A stretch of DNA of 64,000 bases from Bugula neritina (taxonomy: Eukaryota; Bryozoa; Gymnolaemata; Cheilostomatida; Bugulidae). Location of the stretch: the NCBI GenBank assembly GCA_964035545.1, contig OZ037769.1:5886429-5950428 (forward strand), written 5' to 3'. Under the pieces are notes generated by a model. It was not told the DNA's origin and did not search any database. It saw only the letters and a list, made by a program, of their open reading frames with translations. Shown here in pieces: positions 49,382 to 63,627 of the stretch (within the stretch, counting starts at the first letter, position 1; every line of letters begins with the position of its first letter). The translations under genes and the position numbers were made by a program.

Positions 49382-50742
49382 AAAGACAGGCGGTAAAGAT
49401 GGAGTCTGAACCTTGACGAAAATTATGAGCAAAGGTCTCATCGGAAAGTTGTCGTCTGCCAGCAACACACTCTCAACTTCCTCCAACAAACATTCCAATT
49501 CCAAATTTATTTGTGAAACATAAATTTAAGAGGTAGCTTCCTGTTAGAGGCAACAGAATTGGCAGCCCGATGACGATTGTAAATTTTAAAAAATTCAAGC
49601 AAAAACTACCTATGTCAATAAACTGATAATAGTAAACATTTTCATTTTTTTACCTGAATGAAACTATCTCAAGACCATGTTAATAGAGTACAAAGTCCTC
49701 GGCGATGCTCGTTTTGAGTATAAATAATGCATATCAATAACTGAAGGGAAAGTGAGGGAGTGCTGCCAATAACCGGCTGGCTAGTTTGCTGTCAGCACCC
49801 CAAATCAAACACAGACATCCTTTCATAAACTTCAAACATAACAAGCAAGACATTCTTCTCAAGATACTTGGCGTACTTTCACTTAATAAACTCGCTATGC
49901 ACCAAGAGCTGGAGACAAAGCTGACGTAATGGCAGCAAACATTGTTAATGTTAATGCGTATTTGTAATTCAATGTAACTTTCATGCATGCAAAATGGTTG
50001 TTTTTGGTAATTATCGTCATTTTTAGCAACTGTTGATACAAGATTTTTGTAATATATTTATTTCATGATTAATTTGATTATTTTAATACAAGTACCTTTA
50101 TAACATATAATTATTGCTACACCTATTTCCTAAATCTGACAATCTAAAGTTCTATAAATTATATCGTAGTTTATAGAATATACATTTAAAAACTTCTACA
50201 AATTTGAGAGAACTGGTTGGCTACTTAATTATTCGATTTTTTTTATAAATTTTGACTGATTTTTTCAAAACTAAGCAGTTGATAAACTGTTTCGTAAATT
50301 CCCAAGTAATTAAACTAAGATAAATATTTAACCACGTCCATATAATTTGAACAGAATTATTGAACTACCGTCTTTTACTGGTAACTGATGTCTAGCCTCT
50401 CTTTACGATACCACCACAGATGTGGCATATACAAACAGGCAAAATTTTTTGCCTTTTTAGGGTCACAATGTTACGAAAAAAGAGGCAAAAATTCCATTCA
50501 TTTCCACAAAAACATGTGGTCTGTTGATTGTAGAGATAGATAACTTTATTTAAAACAAGACAAATACTATGGAATCATGAAAACATTATTCAAAAACAAG
50601 TCTATTTACTGTAGAAATAGAAGCTAAAAAATATGATACTTCTATACAATTTAAGCTTCATGTATAGTACTATTAATACGTTGAGATAAAATATAATACA
50701 GTTGTTAAATGTTTAGTCAATAGTACACAAAATAAAACTTTA

Positions 50743-53700
50743 TTAGCCGCCACTTGTCTCCGGGATTTCCTTTTCAACATTATTTTGTGCGTCTGTATGC
50801 AGCAGATAGTCTTCTATAAAAGATGGATATTCTTTTAATAGTTGCAAGTGAGTTTAGGCAGATACCATGAAATTAGTATGAATAAGATATGCACAGCCAG
50901 AAATGTAGCTGCCTCTACCAAGGTGAAGAAACCCAATGTAATTGGCTAAACTAGGGTTCAACAATCACCCTTCACTCGTGACATTGAAAAAGTTTAAAAT
51001 TTAGCTATTTTGACAGTTCATGCTAAAATATGGGACGCATTTCTAAAAGAGTAGAAAATATTTAGCATTCAAGTGAAGTCGTTGAGAATGCTAGTATAAA
51101 CTAGTCATTGGGTGCTTGGCATAGAAACATGTGACTTTGCCAAAATTACTGAAATAACATAGTGATAACATAAACAATAATTATATTACAATCTAAATAA
51201 ATCAAAGTACATACACTTTTATTGCTGACAAGCTAAACTAGAACCATCTGGCTCTATAGTAATTTTACTAACAAAGAGTAAAATATATAAAAATTGTATA
51301 CTGCATTTAGTGGTCACCATATATTTTAGTTATGGTCTAGATTAGCTTAGCTTACAACTTTTTAATTACAAACTGCAGAACTTTAACAAATATTTACCAG
51401 AAATTGACAAACGATGAGGTGATATTTCAAGTCACAAATCTTGCTGCATTAAAGTACAACTACTAAGAACCTAATAAGGAATTGTGTATAAATATTAGAT
51501 GCAATTTATGCAGGACTCATGTAAGATGCTTAGAAAAAAATTCACATCAACTATCCCTGTAAAAACCCCGGATGGAAATGGCTTTTTTAAAACGGGTTCA
51601 TGACTTAGTGATATGTGATACAGGAGCAACTATGACTGGATGCTCTTCCTAACATCACCAATGGCCTTTGTCGGGGTTCGAACCCATGACTTCGTGTTTA
51701 GTAAGCCAACGCTCTAACCCCTAGACCAGGGCTGTAAGAATTCTATATAACATACATATTTGTAAGCACACTGTAGCCTACCTGGAGACAGAAGGGCACC
51801 CATTTGGGAACTGTACTCTTGCAGCTTTGGTAATATGATGGCCACATATCCATCTGACCATGGCTACAATTAGTAACAATACCACAATGTAGTGTTCACA
51901 AAAAATAGTGCTCAAAACATGTGTGTTGATGTAATGTAGACCCAGGTCAACAACCAGTTGGCTAAAATAGTAATGGATATAGAGATGTGCCTTTGTGGTG
52001 GACAGCTACAGCCAGAAATATTATTTACAAAACAAGATAACATTCTCCGTCTGCTTACTAGGAAGTATTGCAATGTTTGGAAACTTTTTTGCCAAATCTT
52101 GTTTTGCAGAATAGAATATGTAAGTCACCATAGAAGCTTGTTTGTGTTTACTGCAAGAGTGACCGAAGCAAATATTTGGGAAAACTTAGTGGTTTGTATG
52201 TTGTCCAGTATAATCAGCTGACCCATGGCAAGTAAAACAAGTAGATACAATTTTGAGGATTATAAAAGAGACCACCAATGATGGTAAGTAAACCGGGCTA
52301 ATCAAAAAATTAAATGATAACAGCTAACTGAAAAGCAACATAAAATATTCTACATCTTCATTGGTATCCGTGAATAACAGTAACAAGATGACAATCTGAA
52401 AGGCAGGTTTTAGATGAATGCAAAAAAACAAAAATAAAATAAAATACTTTCTCATGGAGACTGAACGCAAAATTTCTTATTAGCTGGTGAACTTCCCAGC
52501 TGCTGTTGAACAAAAATAATCAGTGCAATGCAGCACTACAGTCACAACCAGAGCTGTGATAAGTTTTAGGTACAGAAATCTTAAAATCAGTTAGCATTGA
52601 TTTTCTATTCATTTAGTCTGAAATAAAGACTCGAGGCACGGCAGCAGACAGCATATTACAGTCAGTTGCCAGATTTATGACTCAACCTTCAGCAGAACAT
52701 CATCAAGGAAATTTCCAATTTGAAATAAAATCATATTCCACAAGCTGCCTAATAAAATAAAGCTTAAAACCTGTTAGATTACGCATGTGTGCAAATGAAA
52801 TTCGGACCAAGTAAAAATGTTGCTGTTGTCATTGTTGACACGCAGTTCTAATTTTGACACACTATATAATAGTGCAGCTTCATTTTTCAAAGCTTGTATT
52901 ATTTATAATTACAATGTTACATGCACATGACAAGGTAAGGCAAATACAAAGATTGACATAGTATTGTATAATAGTGAGTAATATTTACTGAGTGAACTCT
53001 GGGGTGCAGATTAAACATCAATTTGTAGGCTATTTATTTCAAAATATTGATCTTACTATTTTCATCTCTGCTGCGTGAGGTGGAATGTTATTGATATAAG
53101 TGGTTGCCTTAGCAACTAGCATAACAACACTTTCGTGGAGAAAAATATTGTCAACACCCTTAGAAAAGTGGGACTATTTTTAGCCACCCATTTTTAATTC
53201 CAACTGTATTGCAATAATTATCTTACAAAACAACTTACATGGCAAACACATTAATTTTTAAATGATATACTATCTAAAAACATCATAAGATGTCTATAAA
53301 TGAAAGATTCCACAATATATTAGCATACAGACTTGACAATTACTACATATTTAAAAGATAACAAATATTTTAATATTTTAACTTTTGTCATATAACAATT
53401 TCTTAGCCTTGGTGCTTTCAATTTATTGAGCAACTCTTTCGGGAACAATTACTGGACAATTACCATTACAAAAATCACAAAAACTGTTGTACTATTATTT
53501 TTAATTAGAATGTCTACAGATTCTAAAGAAGATGTAGGTAGACTTCCTCTGCCAATGCCGACTGAGATAGATAATTGAGCACGCTCAACGACAAGTGATA
53601 ATTAACTCTGTCACCCAATGGCTATGAGGCAATATAGTTATATTTCCTGACTAATAAATTTTAAGCAAAGGCCATAATTAAAAAGCTTAAAAAGTCCAAA

Positions 53701-56700
53701 GATTGAAACTAATCAATAAAATATACATCTATAATAACACAATTAATTAGATGGTACAATATTTCTAACCACGGCCTCTATTGCACAAACAGTATCAATG
53801 CACATTGAAGAGACATGATAAATAAAATAAGTGCTCTGGTACACTTCTGTGACCAAAGAACTCCTTACCCTGACAAAAGTTTTAAATATTGATTGATATT
53901 GAAGAGTATTGAGTTGTGTGAGCTAATATGTAGAACTCTATTACCCGACAGACCAGAAAGAAAAGATAGAAACAGCAAGATTGGACAGTAGTGGATTGAG
54001 TGAAAAGGATAATTTGTATATTACACAGACAACTCTCTACTGCCTAATGTTGAGATAATATTGAAAACCATCATAAACTTAGTGCCTTTCCCAATGAGAG
54101 ATTGAAATGGAATTTGTCCGAATATGTGCATTATCAAAAGAGTCTACAATATAAGTTGTCAAAATCGTCTTATAAATATAATATTATAATGGTGTAAATG
54201 ATTAACAGTTCTGGCTTTCAATTTTTTAAAATAACTCTATTATGAGTAAATTTCATATGTGATACATAAAGTGTTTACCAGATTTCAAATTGTATCTCAG
54301 CTATAAGATGTTCTGTGAGAATTTGGTGTGATGCAACTTAAGAAAATAAGTGAATTCAGTTCAGACACTTATTTTCAGCTCAACTAACTCTTCCCAACAA
54401 CGCTAAACTATTACAAAAAAAGCAGTAGCTCAGTTAAACTTAATTTTCACACTTTAATCGCGACATAAATGTTGTTTAGATTTGAGTGTCTGGAATAATG
54501 AGCTTGTTTTACAGTTAAATGTCGATAGATGTCAGAAAGTGATGAAAATCCCAAAATAAAACACATAAAAAATCTAATTCCAGCTTCCTAACCGCGGACT
54601 TTGACCCTGTTGCTGACTGAAGACAGGAAATTTGAATTGCAATAGCTAACTTATAAAAAATGAAAAAATGCATGGCAAAACTTGCAAACCCTAGATTTGT
54701 GATTTTACATTCAACTGCGGCAGACAAAATTAGCACATTTTTCAACATTGCTGGGCAAATAATCACAAACAACTAACTTCTTGGAGAAAAAACCGAGGAT
54801 CCTTGCGTAGCAGGCATACTTTAGACAACAAAAGACACCAGTTACTAACCATAATGTGCTGGAATGTAAATCTGCTACAGGCAAATATAAGTAAATACCT
54901 CTAACCAAGCATTACATAGAAATTATGTAGAATTGTATTAATAGACTTGGAAAGACAACTCCTTTACACTAACTTCTTTTACAAGAATCGGTGATATATA
55001 ATAATATTTTATGACATGAATTCTATCTAGAGAAGAACCCGCTTAAGTTTCAAAATTAGGTAAGTCCTCATTGAAAAGCACAGCTAACTGGTAACAATAT
55101 CTTGAGAGTGAAAGTTATAAGAAACATATTTCTCAGATATGATTGCTCAGCCAAAAGCAACTTGTTTATTAGTTTACAGTCTGAATCCGGGAGTGATGTC
55201 ATTGGGAAGTCAAATATCCGAGACAAGAACTTCAAAAATGTTCGACACTATAAGTAAACATAGTATAGGTGAGTGTAGCTGCCGGGCAGCGCAATGTAAA
55301 CATAGACTGGGCACTGTCCAGTCACTGGTCAAAGGTCAAACTGAGTTCAAACTATTCTATGAAATATTTTAGGAAGTCAGTCCTAGCAACTACTATTATA
55401 ACACACATACCACGACACAAAGCTCACACAAATTTTATTGGTATATAATCACACTGTTTATCATTTATTTGTATGCTGTTGATTTGAGTAAAATAGAAAA
55501 ATACCCACTAATGACTAACCTGATTATGCAAATTGTTCGTTGCCGAATATCTATTGACAGGAAGCAATTCATATCAGAATTATTCAGCATATCCCATCCA
55601 TAGCGGGATAGTATAGTGAAGTGGTGAAGCAAGTATTCAACGTTTGGTAGACACATAAACACAACGAAAATCTTGGAATAATCTCCTTTATTTCAACACA
55701 AAAGCATACATGTGAAAAATTTGAGTATTTTTACTTCTGATCGTTCTGACTTTACCCACATGGCTGATATATATCAAGAAATCCTTTTTAAAACATCAGT
55801 AACCAAGTATTACCAGTGTTATTACACAATTTCAGAAGTTTCTAAGAAAACTCATCGATTGTAAATTACTGTGGAATGCACAGCACTGCATAACTCCAGT
55901 GTGTAGAGTTATAAAAAGACACACTTAATTGACACATAATGAAGTCAAGCTCCACACTTTGCAAAGTTTGACCACAGCTATGTGGTTTCCAACCATAGAA
56001 ATGCCACCAAAAGATAAATATTGAACTTGCAAACTAATGGAGCTTTCCCTTGACAGATTAGATGTACTTTGACTGGTCTAAGTTGAATAGATCATGAAAT
56101 CAGAGCCTGGTTTATGATACTAAAAACAACTCACACAAGTTTATAGTCACTACCCCTTTGAAAATCTCTGATGGAAAGGTTTTTTTTAGCAGGCTAAGGA
56201 CTTATTTAGGTGGGGCACAGGAGCAATTATGACTGGGTGCTTTTCCTAGCATCACCAATGGCCTTTACCTCGATCATACCCATAACCTTCTATTTACTGA
56301 GCAAAAGCCCTAACCCCTAGACCACGGCTCTCCCTTTAGCCCTTGATACTATGCACCACAAAATGAAATCATCGAATCCAAACACACTAAATAAACTGCT
56401 GAAAGTCAAAAAGAATACAAACATAAACTAGAGTAGCACTTGAATACTGAAAACTCAAGCCAAACTCTTGCCAGCTAATTTTCTATTATAGTTTTAATTA
56501 TTTACAGTGTCTTAAGTATTATAATTATAGGAGACGAGTTATCACTTCCAATACTATACATATTTCATATATGTAAGGTTTTGATGTCTAGAATAAACCG
56601 AAATCAGCCTGAAACTAATGTAGACGACATCTATCAGCTGGACTAAACCTCAGATAACAGAAATTATGTCAGAATTTTTCTAACTAAGCTGTCATTCAAA

Positions 56701-59472
56701 AGGTTAGTAACAAACAAAACGATAACAATTAATAGAAGCTCTTGATTAAAAATATTGTACACTTGAACGAAATCATAATTCAATAATTATAGTAGCAAAA
56801 TACAGTGATGTCGTAGCATAATAAAACAGTGGCATAGCAACATAATAATATAGCAGTATGGTAATACAGTAGATCATAATATTAGTACTTATACTAGTTG
56901 TACAAATATTAACTCTAAATTTTAAAATTTTACGTTTCACTATTCTTATATAGCAGCTCCAACAACATATTAAAATCTATACAAGCCACACTAAACTCAG
57001 ATCTAATCTAATGAGATGACCGTTTATTAAATTTAAACATATCAAGCAATGTTAGATTGGAGTTACTATGCTACCATTTTGTTAGACATCTGTATTATTA
57101 CTATCTATCAGTTTTTTTTGGCTAGTGTTTGATCAAATATGACATTTATCGCTTGTCTCCACATTTGCATTAGTTATAGAGATCAAGGCAAGACAACTCT
57201 TCTGGTTTCAGTGAGCTCTGAAGTGACTCAAAAGCATCGAAGCAAAATTTTACTAAAATTAAATTTGCTGTAGTGCCAAAGCACTAAATTATAGAAAGAG
57301 GACACAAAGTAATCACCAACCTTAGACACAAGAAGGGAAGGGTTGTCTAGCAGTCTAGTATTCACTTCCACCAGTCTCCCTTTCACACAGGAATATATGG
57401 TGTAGACAGAACCGTCTGCACAGGTGACTAGACACACAACACCTGTCTCCGAGACAAACTGAGCATTCTAGTGAAATAATAGAAAGATTATACAGAATGA
57501 AGGTTTATATGAATTATATATTCAAATTTTTAGTATAAAAATGTGAAGCATTATAATAGCAGGGCATTTTCGGAGTTATCATACCATATCATGCAAATGA
57601 GAATACAATTCTTAAACTATAATGATAATTTATGTTTTTATTAGACAAATTAATGCCAAAATGTAACTAAAACGTAGGGCTTTGTTTTTACAAGCATCTG
57701 CAATTAATATTTTTAATGAGGAATAGAAATAAATTCACTAAAAAGCTGTAAATGACCGAGTACAATGTCTTTAAATGACTCATTGATTAAAAAATTACAT
57801 GTTAACACTTAACTAGAAGATACATAAAATTAAACGCTATGAAAAATTACTATTATTAAGACAATGAATAAAATGTCAACTAACTCTCTTATTTTTTCCA
57901 GAGGCCTGACTCTCCAATCGATTTCTCTTTTTATCAACTTGGAAAGATACAGACTGTACATTCTTCTTCTCACGCAGGATGGCATGTGACGGGGCTAAAG
58001 TCACCAAACACAACCTACCAAACATACATGATGCTGCACTTTCTTGAACGAGATAAAATTAATTAAATGCATTTAATTTCAAATTAAGAATAGTAACCTT
58101 TATGCTTGCAACTTGCATCACTTACTTGTTACTGTGACATAAAATGCAAAAGTCATTTCCACTTTGTCCTTTTACAGCTAAAATATATAAAAAGAAAGTT
58201 TTCAACAAAATTACTATTAGTTTTAAATTGGGACTTATTATGCATTTGTATCAGTTAAGAAAAGCAAGTTTTAAAATAGTTATTTCTTGGTAAAAAAGTG
58301 AAAATCTCAATACAGTAAGAACCAAAACCATGATCACTATACATCCATTAGACTCTAGTTGTCCTTCACATAGCGACAGAACGTAGGACAGAACATAATA
58401 ATATTAATTAGATAATCTTGTCACATAAGCCTAAGCCCTAAGGTATAATTACAATATCTTTTACTAATATCAAAATCCAAACTCACTGTTTATCTTCATA
58501 TTTTACATTTTTATGGTACTTTATACAATATAACATAAATGACCACATTAAACATTATTTAAGACAATCTTGAAATATGCCAAAGCAATGAAGTATCAGC
58601 ATGATAACAACCTTTAATTTAGAAAATTATTCAGTAATAAGTTTATACTTTTAGTTGCAAACTATAATTTGCTATCCTAAACATAAACAGTTTTATAATT
58701 TCAGATACGTCGTAAGTTTTTATTTTTATTAGTTATAATATAATTATTATTAAATAATTAAGCTCTATTTTTCCAAAATTTCCCTTTATTGTCAATATTT
58801 GCTTAACCTGTACATTTACTTTTAGTTTAACATTTACCATTTCATTCAATAGCAAATTAGCATACAGAAAAATTTATCTGGTGTATTTTTTAAAATGTGA
58901 TTTATTACACATAAACCTTGTCCTGGCCCCTGAAATTAGGCTTAGCATTGTCATATTTATAACTTATAAGTTATAACTCACAAATTGATACCACACAACT
59001 CCCTTAAAATTGCCCAAATATCATTACTTATTACTTATTAGCATTGAAAGCATATTCCTCAAAATTTTAGTTTTATGATTTTTTTCAAAGACTAGAAGCC
59101 AAACTAAAATTGAAATTTAAAGTAAAAGGAAGAATGAAAGTAAAATAAAAAAACAAATGAATAATCATGATGACCCTGGGCCTGGCAGACTTTTACTTTG
59201 ACTTTAACTTTAAGCTTCAAGTTCATATATTAATTTTAAAGCAAGACATGTGCTATGACTTAAAGTTGATTCTAGTATTACAAATAGAATAATACTATTA
59301 ATATTACTATTAGTATTACTACTAGACATCAGTAAAACAAAAATTATTTAATTTAGTATTTACCAGTCTTATATTTTTTAGTGTAATATCGCTCAACCAC
59401 CGTTGGATATTCATATACATTCGGTTCAATATTTTGTTTTAATTTTTCCTTAGAAATTTCCTGGCTTTCCAT
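50743..59472 (-). CDS. ABITRAM: Actin-binding transcription modulator (ABITRAM / Simiate / FAM206A)
   Basis: Six exons, 59472-59364, 58177-58126, 58014-57885, 57467-57321, 51863-51782 and 50813-50743, join in phase to give 196 aa (human 181). Landmarks line up with the human protein: TVVERYYTKKYKT (human SLVDRYFTRWYK), DFCILCHSNKLCLVTLAPSH (human [20 protein letters not shown]), DGSVYTIYSCVKGRLVEVN (human DGEEYTVSSCVRGRLMEVN) and DGYVAIILPKL (human EGYIAVVLPKF). The family is small, found in nucleus and cytoplasm, linked to actin filaments and transcriptional regulation in neurons. The C-terminal tail DAQNNVEKEIPETSGG is not conserved. The 5.5-kb intron before exon 5 and the next intron each carry a SINE. 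It is transcribed divergently from the ATP synthase subunit e gene. Confidence 0.95.
51553..51735 (-). mobile_element. tRNA-derived SINE, copy 4
   Basis: On the minus strand it shows the A box (tggtctaggggttagagcgt), B box (gggttcgaacc, close to the polymerase III consensus), ccattggtgatgttaggaag and agcatccagtcat. It lies between ABITRAM exons 5 and 6. Confidence 0.9.
51864..57320. other. Large ABITRAM intron
   Basis: 5.5 kb, AT-rich, with SINE copy 5 near its upstream end. Scattered reading frames of up to 87 residues have no recognisable content or splice context. Confidence 0.6.
56129..56334 (-). mobile_element. tRNA-derived SINE, copy 5
   Basis: On the minus strand it shows gtggtctaggggttagggct, a decayed B box, ccattggtgatgctaggaaa, agcacccagtcataattgct and the tail ending in ctataaacttgtgtgagtt. 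It lies in the large ABITRAM intron. Confidence 0.88.
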
Positions 59473-60010
59473 AATTTTTGCAGTTTGATAGTTCAAATTT
59501 TGCAAACCTAATTTTAAAGCGGAATTTTAAATGCATGTAACTTATTTAATTTTATACTACAAGTACTGGTATGTACCTCACCACATTTATTTTATCATGA
59601 TGATAACCAAAGAAACAGAAATCTGAACTCTTCTGCATAACCATTTGATTTTCATGAAAGTATGCAATGAAGATATCAAAGATAAGCTATAATATAACTT
59701 TGCGACTCTTGGCAGGATAGTCAAGTGTCACTGAAAAAAGATTATTGTGAAAAACAGAACAACTGCTAATTTGTCGACTCAAGTTTACAATCTTATTTTG
59801 AAACATTTTAACTTCAGCTGCTAATTTTCTATTAAACTGTCAATAATAGTAGCAAAACCTTCTACGTGTACACGACGCTTTTTACGGACTATGATACCAG
59901 ACACAGTATTGCCGGAGATTGGGCTCACTGAAACTGTTTCAAGTGCCCAAGATTGAATTTAGATAGCTAACCATTTCTTCTTTCGCTGATAAATCACATT
60001 CTGCATTATT
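59473..60010. promoter_or_regulatory. Bidirectional promoter region, ABITRAM / ATP synthase subunit e
   Basis: 538 bp between two divergent start codons, so both promoters must lie here unless one uses a distant untranslated exon. It contains the palindrome cgtgtacacg (59865-59874) next to cgacgc. Close to the subunit e start is a pyrimidine-rich ttcttctttcgc that could mark its transcription start. Confidence 0.55.
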
Positions 60011-62261
60011 ATGCCTTCTGTCCCACACAAACCACCGAACCCTGCCACATCTCCTTTAGTGAGAGTAAGTGTTTTTAAGCTCTCATTTTTAACACAATAT
60101 GAATACTATTGAATTTCTTATCGATATTTTTATTTTATAATCATTTTCATTTTGATTTTCATTTTGATTAATTTTTTAAAACTTGATTAATATTATAGTA
60201 AGAATATTAATAAATATACTATCACTTTATTTTTTATTATTAATTATACTACAATTGTTTATTTATTTTTAGTTTTGGATTATAACCAACAGTAAGTGTA
60301 ACACTACCACAGTAACAGTAAAATTATTCAAATTCAATCATTATCATAATGATGATATTCATATTGCATTTCAATTTGATTATCACAACGATAATGATTT
60401 AGATAATGGCAATGAAAATAATTATCATCATAATATTGATGATTATCAATGATTCAACAATGAGTATGACCATCACGATGGTCTTCAAATTCAAATATCG
60501 TCCATTATCATCATGGATTTGATTGAATTTGATCATTGCAATTCCAATTGTCATTGTAATACTGATACTGATGCAGTGATTAACTGATTATCATTGCCTC
60601 ATACTCATAGTCATAGTCATGGAGATCATCATAATTAGTATTATGATGATTTAAATTATTTTAAGGTTGATGTTTACTTCAAGTCTAGCTTAAGTATAAT
60701 AGGTTAACTTTAAGGCTAAGGTAGATGATTATCTCACTCTGAATCTGTAATTTAGTAGACGTAGTCACTCACATTGTTCATTAGTGACATTACACTTGCA
60801 TTTTATGCTTATGTTACTTGGCTATTGTAAAAGACTATAATTAAAGCTCAAGTTAAGTTGCACTGAGATTGATGGTAAGTTACGGTTGCGCTTACACTTA
60901 CAGTGACAATTACAAGTTGACTAATTACTCAAGCTCATTGATTGGGAGTTTGCCATTCTGATTCTTATATTGATAGTGATGCTTATACTAATAGTCATAA
61001 TAATGCAGTTATAGTTGCCGTTATAACATTAGCATTGTGATTATCATAATCATTATGATTATAATTGAATAGATATTCATACTGACAAGCTAAATCAGAC
61101 ACTTTTTATAATAACACATATATATTTCTTACACCTACATAGTTACACTAATACTTAGACCTACAGTTGTTGTATGTTAAGCTGAATGAAGTAGTGCTTG
61201 GATTTATCAACAGAAACTTGAGTTTCACATGCTGTAATGTGTAAGTGTTTTATTTTATTGTAGGGGAGTAGATATGTTATGCTGGGATTAGGAATATTGT
61301 ACGGATCTTGGCAAATGAGTAAGTATTTATTTGATAGTTTTTGAAGTTGCCATAAGCCAATAACAGACTGATATTTTACAGTCTCAAAGATCCTATTTTA
61401 TTTTTAATCAACCATTACTAAAGCTTCCTTTAAAATTCATTAAGACTTAAAATCATAATCTTAACCCGTTATCATATATAAGATGCATCCAAATGTATTT
61501 CTTATTTATTAAGCTTGCAGCTGGTGTTTAAAAGTACCAGCTGTTACTTTGTGAAGTTTTAGTCATGCCTAATCACAACGATATGATTTTTTTAAGTCTT
61601 CGTTAGAGACTAAATTTGGAGAGGACATATTTTTTATATAGTGTTCACATAGTTTGGGTTGTTGATTTTATGAGTTGTCTACTCAGAGCACTTGTGTAAA
61701 GTGCAACAATGATTATTCTATACTTTGTACTTGTTGAGGCTAAAACATAAAGCTGCTCTAATCAAATATTTAGCCAGAAAATGCTAGCACTACAATATTT
61801 CAATTTCATTTGTTCTTGTAGAGAGACTTTCAAAGAAAGAAGTAGAAATACAGAAAGTTGAAAATGCAATTAGAGCTAAACGTGACGCTAGGTTAGCCAA
61901 AGAAGCTGAGGCAAACATGAAAGGTATTTTTTAGTCTAATACTATATTATTGTATAATTTTGGTGCATATTTAATCAGATTTGGATTATATATATATTGA
62001 TTTTATATTGTGTTTTTATACAGTTGCAATGCATAAAGTTGTAATGCATGTTGTTTTTTTTTAATAATTGATCTGTCATTGTAGACAATTTAAACATTCT
62101 AGCAAAATTGATTTAAACTCTGTGTTATACATAAATATCAAGAACTTTGGCCATTAGCTTGTGTTTTTAATTAGTAGATTTATCTATACCCATGTACTAT
62201 TTCTTTTACAGTTGAAATGAATGACCTAGCAAAAGAAATGGGAGTTGAAAACAGAATGTAG
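60011..62261 (+). CDS. ATP5ME: ATP synthase membrane subunit e
   Basis: Four exons, 60011-60064, 61264-61318, 61822-61923 and 62212-62261, join in phase to give 86 aa (human 69). Residues 14-32, SPLVRGSRYVMLGLGILYG, match human SPLIKLGRYSALFLGVAYG and include the GxxxG motif (G28-G32) used to dimerise ATP synthase in the inner mitochondrial membrane. The rest is a charged coiled-coil-like helix (KKEVEIQKVENAIRAKRDAR), as in the family, with a slightly longer C-terminus. Subunit e belongs to the supernumerary Fo module that shapes cristae. AATAAA at 62400-62405 is the likely polyadenylation signal. Confidence 0.9.
60110..61090. repeat. Degenerate ATG/ATC/ATT-rich intronic tract
   Basis: Intron 1 of the subunit e gene is full of drifting triplets (tcatcataatattgatgatt) like the 10-15 kb region; no coding content. 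Confidence 0.75.
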
Positions 62262-62958
62262 TTTGGAAGTGTTAGTATCGTGTATATGTTTGTGCAAGCA
62301 ATATACACTCATTGGAAGTTTTCTTTATTAATATAGTTTGGGTTTGAATAAGCGAGACTTGATGTACAGATTTATGTATTCATGTTATTTTACTATTGAA
62401 ATAAAATGATAATATGCCAATATTTTTTTTGGGTTTTGACTTTAATATTTATCTATCTTTAAAAAACCTCAAAATAACAGCTACATAGAATAGTTTTCTT
62501 ATTCTCAAAAGCTTATACCATAATATCTTATTAGTATATCTAGGTTCCAATATTGTGCAAAACAAAATAATTATACAACAAAGCAAAATAGTATCAAAAT
62601 ATAACAACCAAGTGAAACAAATTCAAATTCGAAAAATAACTTACAGGAATATTTTATCCTGGGTTTTGAGTTATGAGCAAAAGAATACAAAACGCTAATA
62701 TAAAAATACCAACGGCAATTAGATCTATTGAATGACTACAGCTACATTAGTCGACAGATGAACGCTATAGTGTAAAAGGTACAATTACAATATATTAAAC
62801 GTAGACAAATACTCCATATGTGAAATAAATTGAAGGTACAAAAATAACTGAATTCTAATGAGTAGCTAAATATTCACCTGCATAAATGTTAAAAAAGTGT
62901 TATAGAAATCAATGTAAATAAACACACCACTTGTGTTGGTTAAAACTCAAACAAGGGT
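62262..62958. other. Tail-to-tail intergenic
   Basis: 3' flanks of subunit e (+) and ABTB1 (-). AT-rich; nothing else seen. Confidence 0.65.
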
Positions 62959-63627
62959 TCAACAGTCCAGCTGGAGACTTTCCAGCAACTGGTCAATCAG
63001 GGATAACTGGTCATGAACACTCTGTATTTCACTGTATGTTCGAACTCGACTGGTCATGTGATAGCGGACATTGTCAACGATGTCTATTGAATCTGAATCC
63101 TCTCTAGAAACCACTTCACTCGCATCATGCACCACCAAATTCTTAAACTCTGATCGCAACACCATCTAAAACATTCAAGTATAAGGTAAGTTGTAGGTGA
63201 CATGAGGTACATTGGCCAACAATGCAAGACAAATGTACAGAATACTAAAATTATACTGGTTTTTTAATATCTTCAAAAAATTATGAATTTAAACCAAAAA
63301 TTAAAATTTTAATGCAAGTACCGAAAATATAAGTTGCTAAAATATTGTTATTGAAAGTAAAATCCTAACCACCTCAAGATTTTCCAGTTGTGAAAAACAA
63401 ACCGCAATTTAGCTAGACTTGTTTACCTGCTCAATGTTTGCTGCGATGAACTCTGTACACTGATCCTCTAATTTAGGGAGATTAAACAGTCTACTCATCT
63501 CAAAGATTTGAAAGACATTTTCCTCATCAATTAAGTCAGCAATAAAAGCAGCACAGTACTTTTTCAGACCGGGTAGCAGGTACATATCAGCTTTGTACAG
63601 CACCTCAAACACTGTGTCTTCTGCCAG
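62959..63627 (-). CDS. ABTB1: Ankyrin repeat and BTB/POZ protein 1 (ABTB1), 3' part
   Basis: Two exons, 63627-63427 and 63165-62959, in phase 0, give the last 135 residues. Earlier exons lie beyond the window end. The first exon contains VLYKADMYLLPGLKKYCAAF and LFNLPKLEDQCTEFIA, matching the end of the second BTB domain and following helices of human ABTB1 (ADMYLLPGLKRLC, KLFRLARLEDQCTEYM). The last exon ends SIDIVDNVRYHM...LIDQLLESLQLDC, matching the human C-terminus (IPLVDDIRFHV...LEDLLVSIGLDC), including the terminal LDC. BTB proteins of this kind act as adaptors for cullin-3 ubiquitin ligases; ABTB1/BPOZ is linked to growth suppression downstream of PTEN. Confidence 0.93.

Larger units (their letters stand above)
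47144..50742. other. Intergenic region
   Basis: Between the ligand 2 and ABITRAM 3' ends. ATTAAA near 47326 may serve ligand 2, and AATAAA on the minus strand at about 50545-50550 may serve ABITRAM. It contains the tRNA-like element at 48314 and a 14-bp tandem repeat at 49340; otherwise nothing coding is convincing. Confidence 0.6.

Noticed and set aside
49734-49988. Minus-strand open frame of 84 residues
   Set aside because: Biased composition, no splice context, no recognisable motif; likely chance.
55139-55372. Plus-strand open frame of 77 residues
   Set aside because: Inside the ABITRAM intron, with no motif or splice context; likely chance, though an old repeat cannot be excluded.
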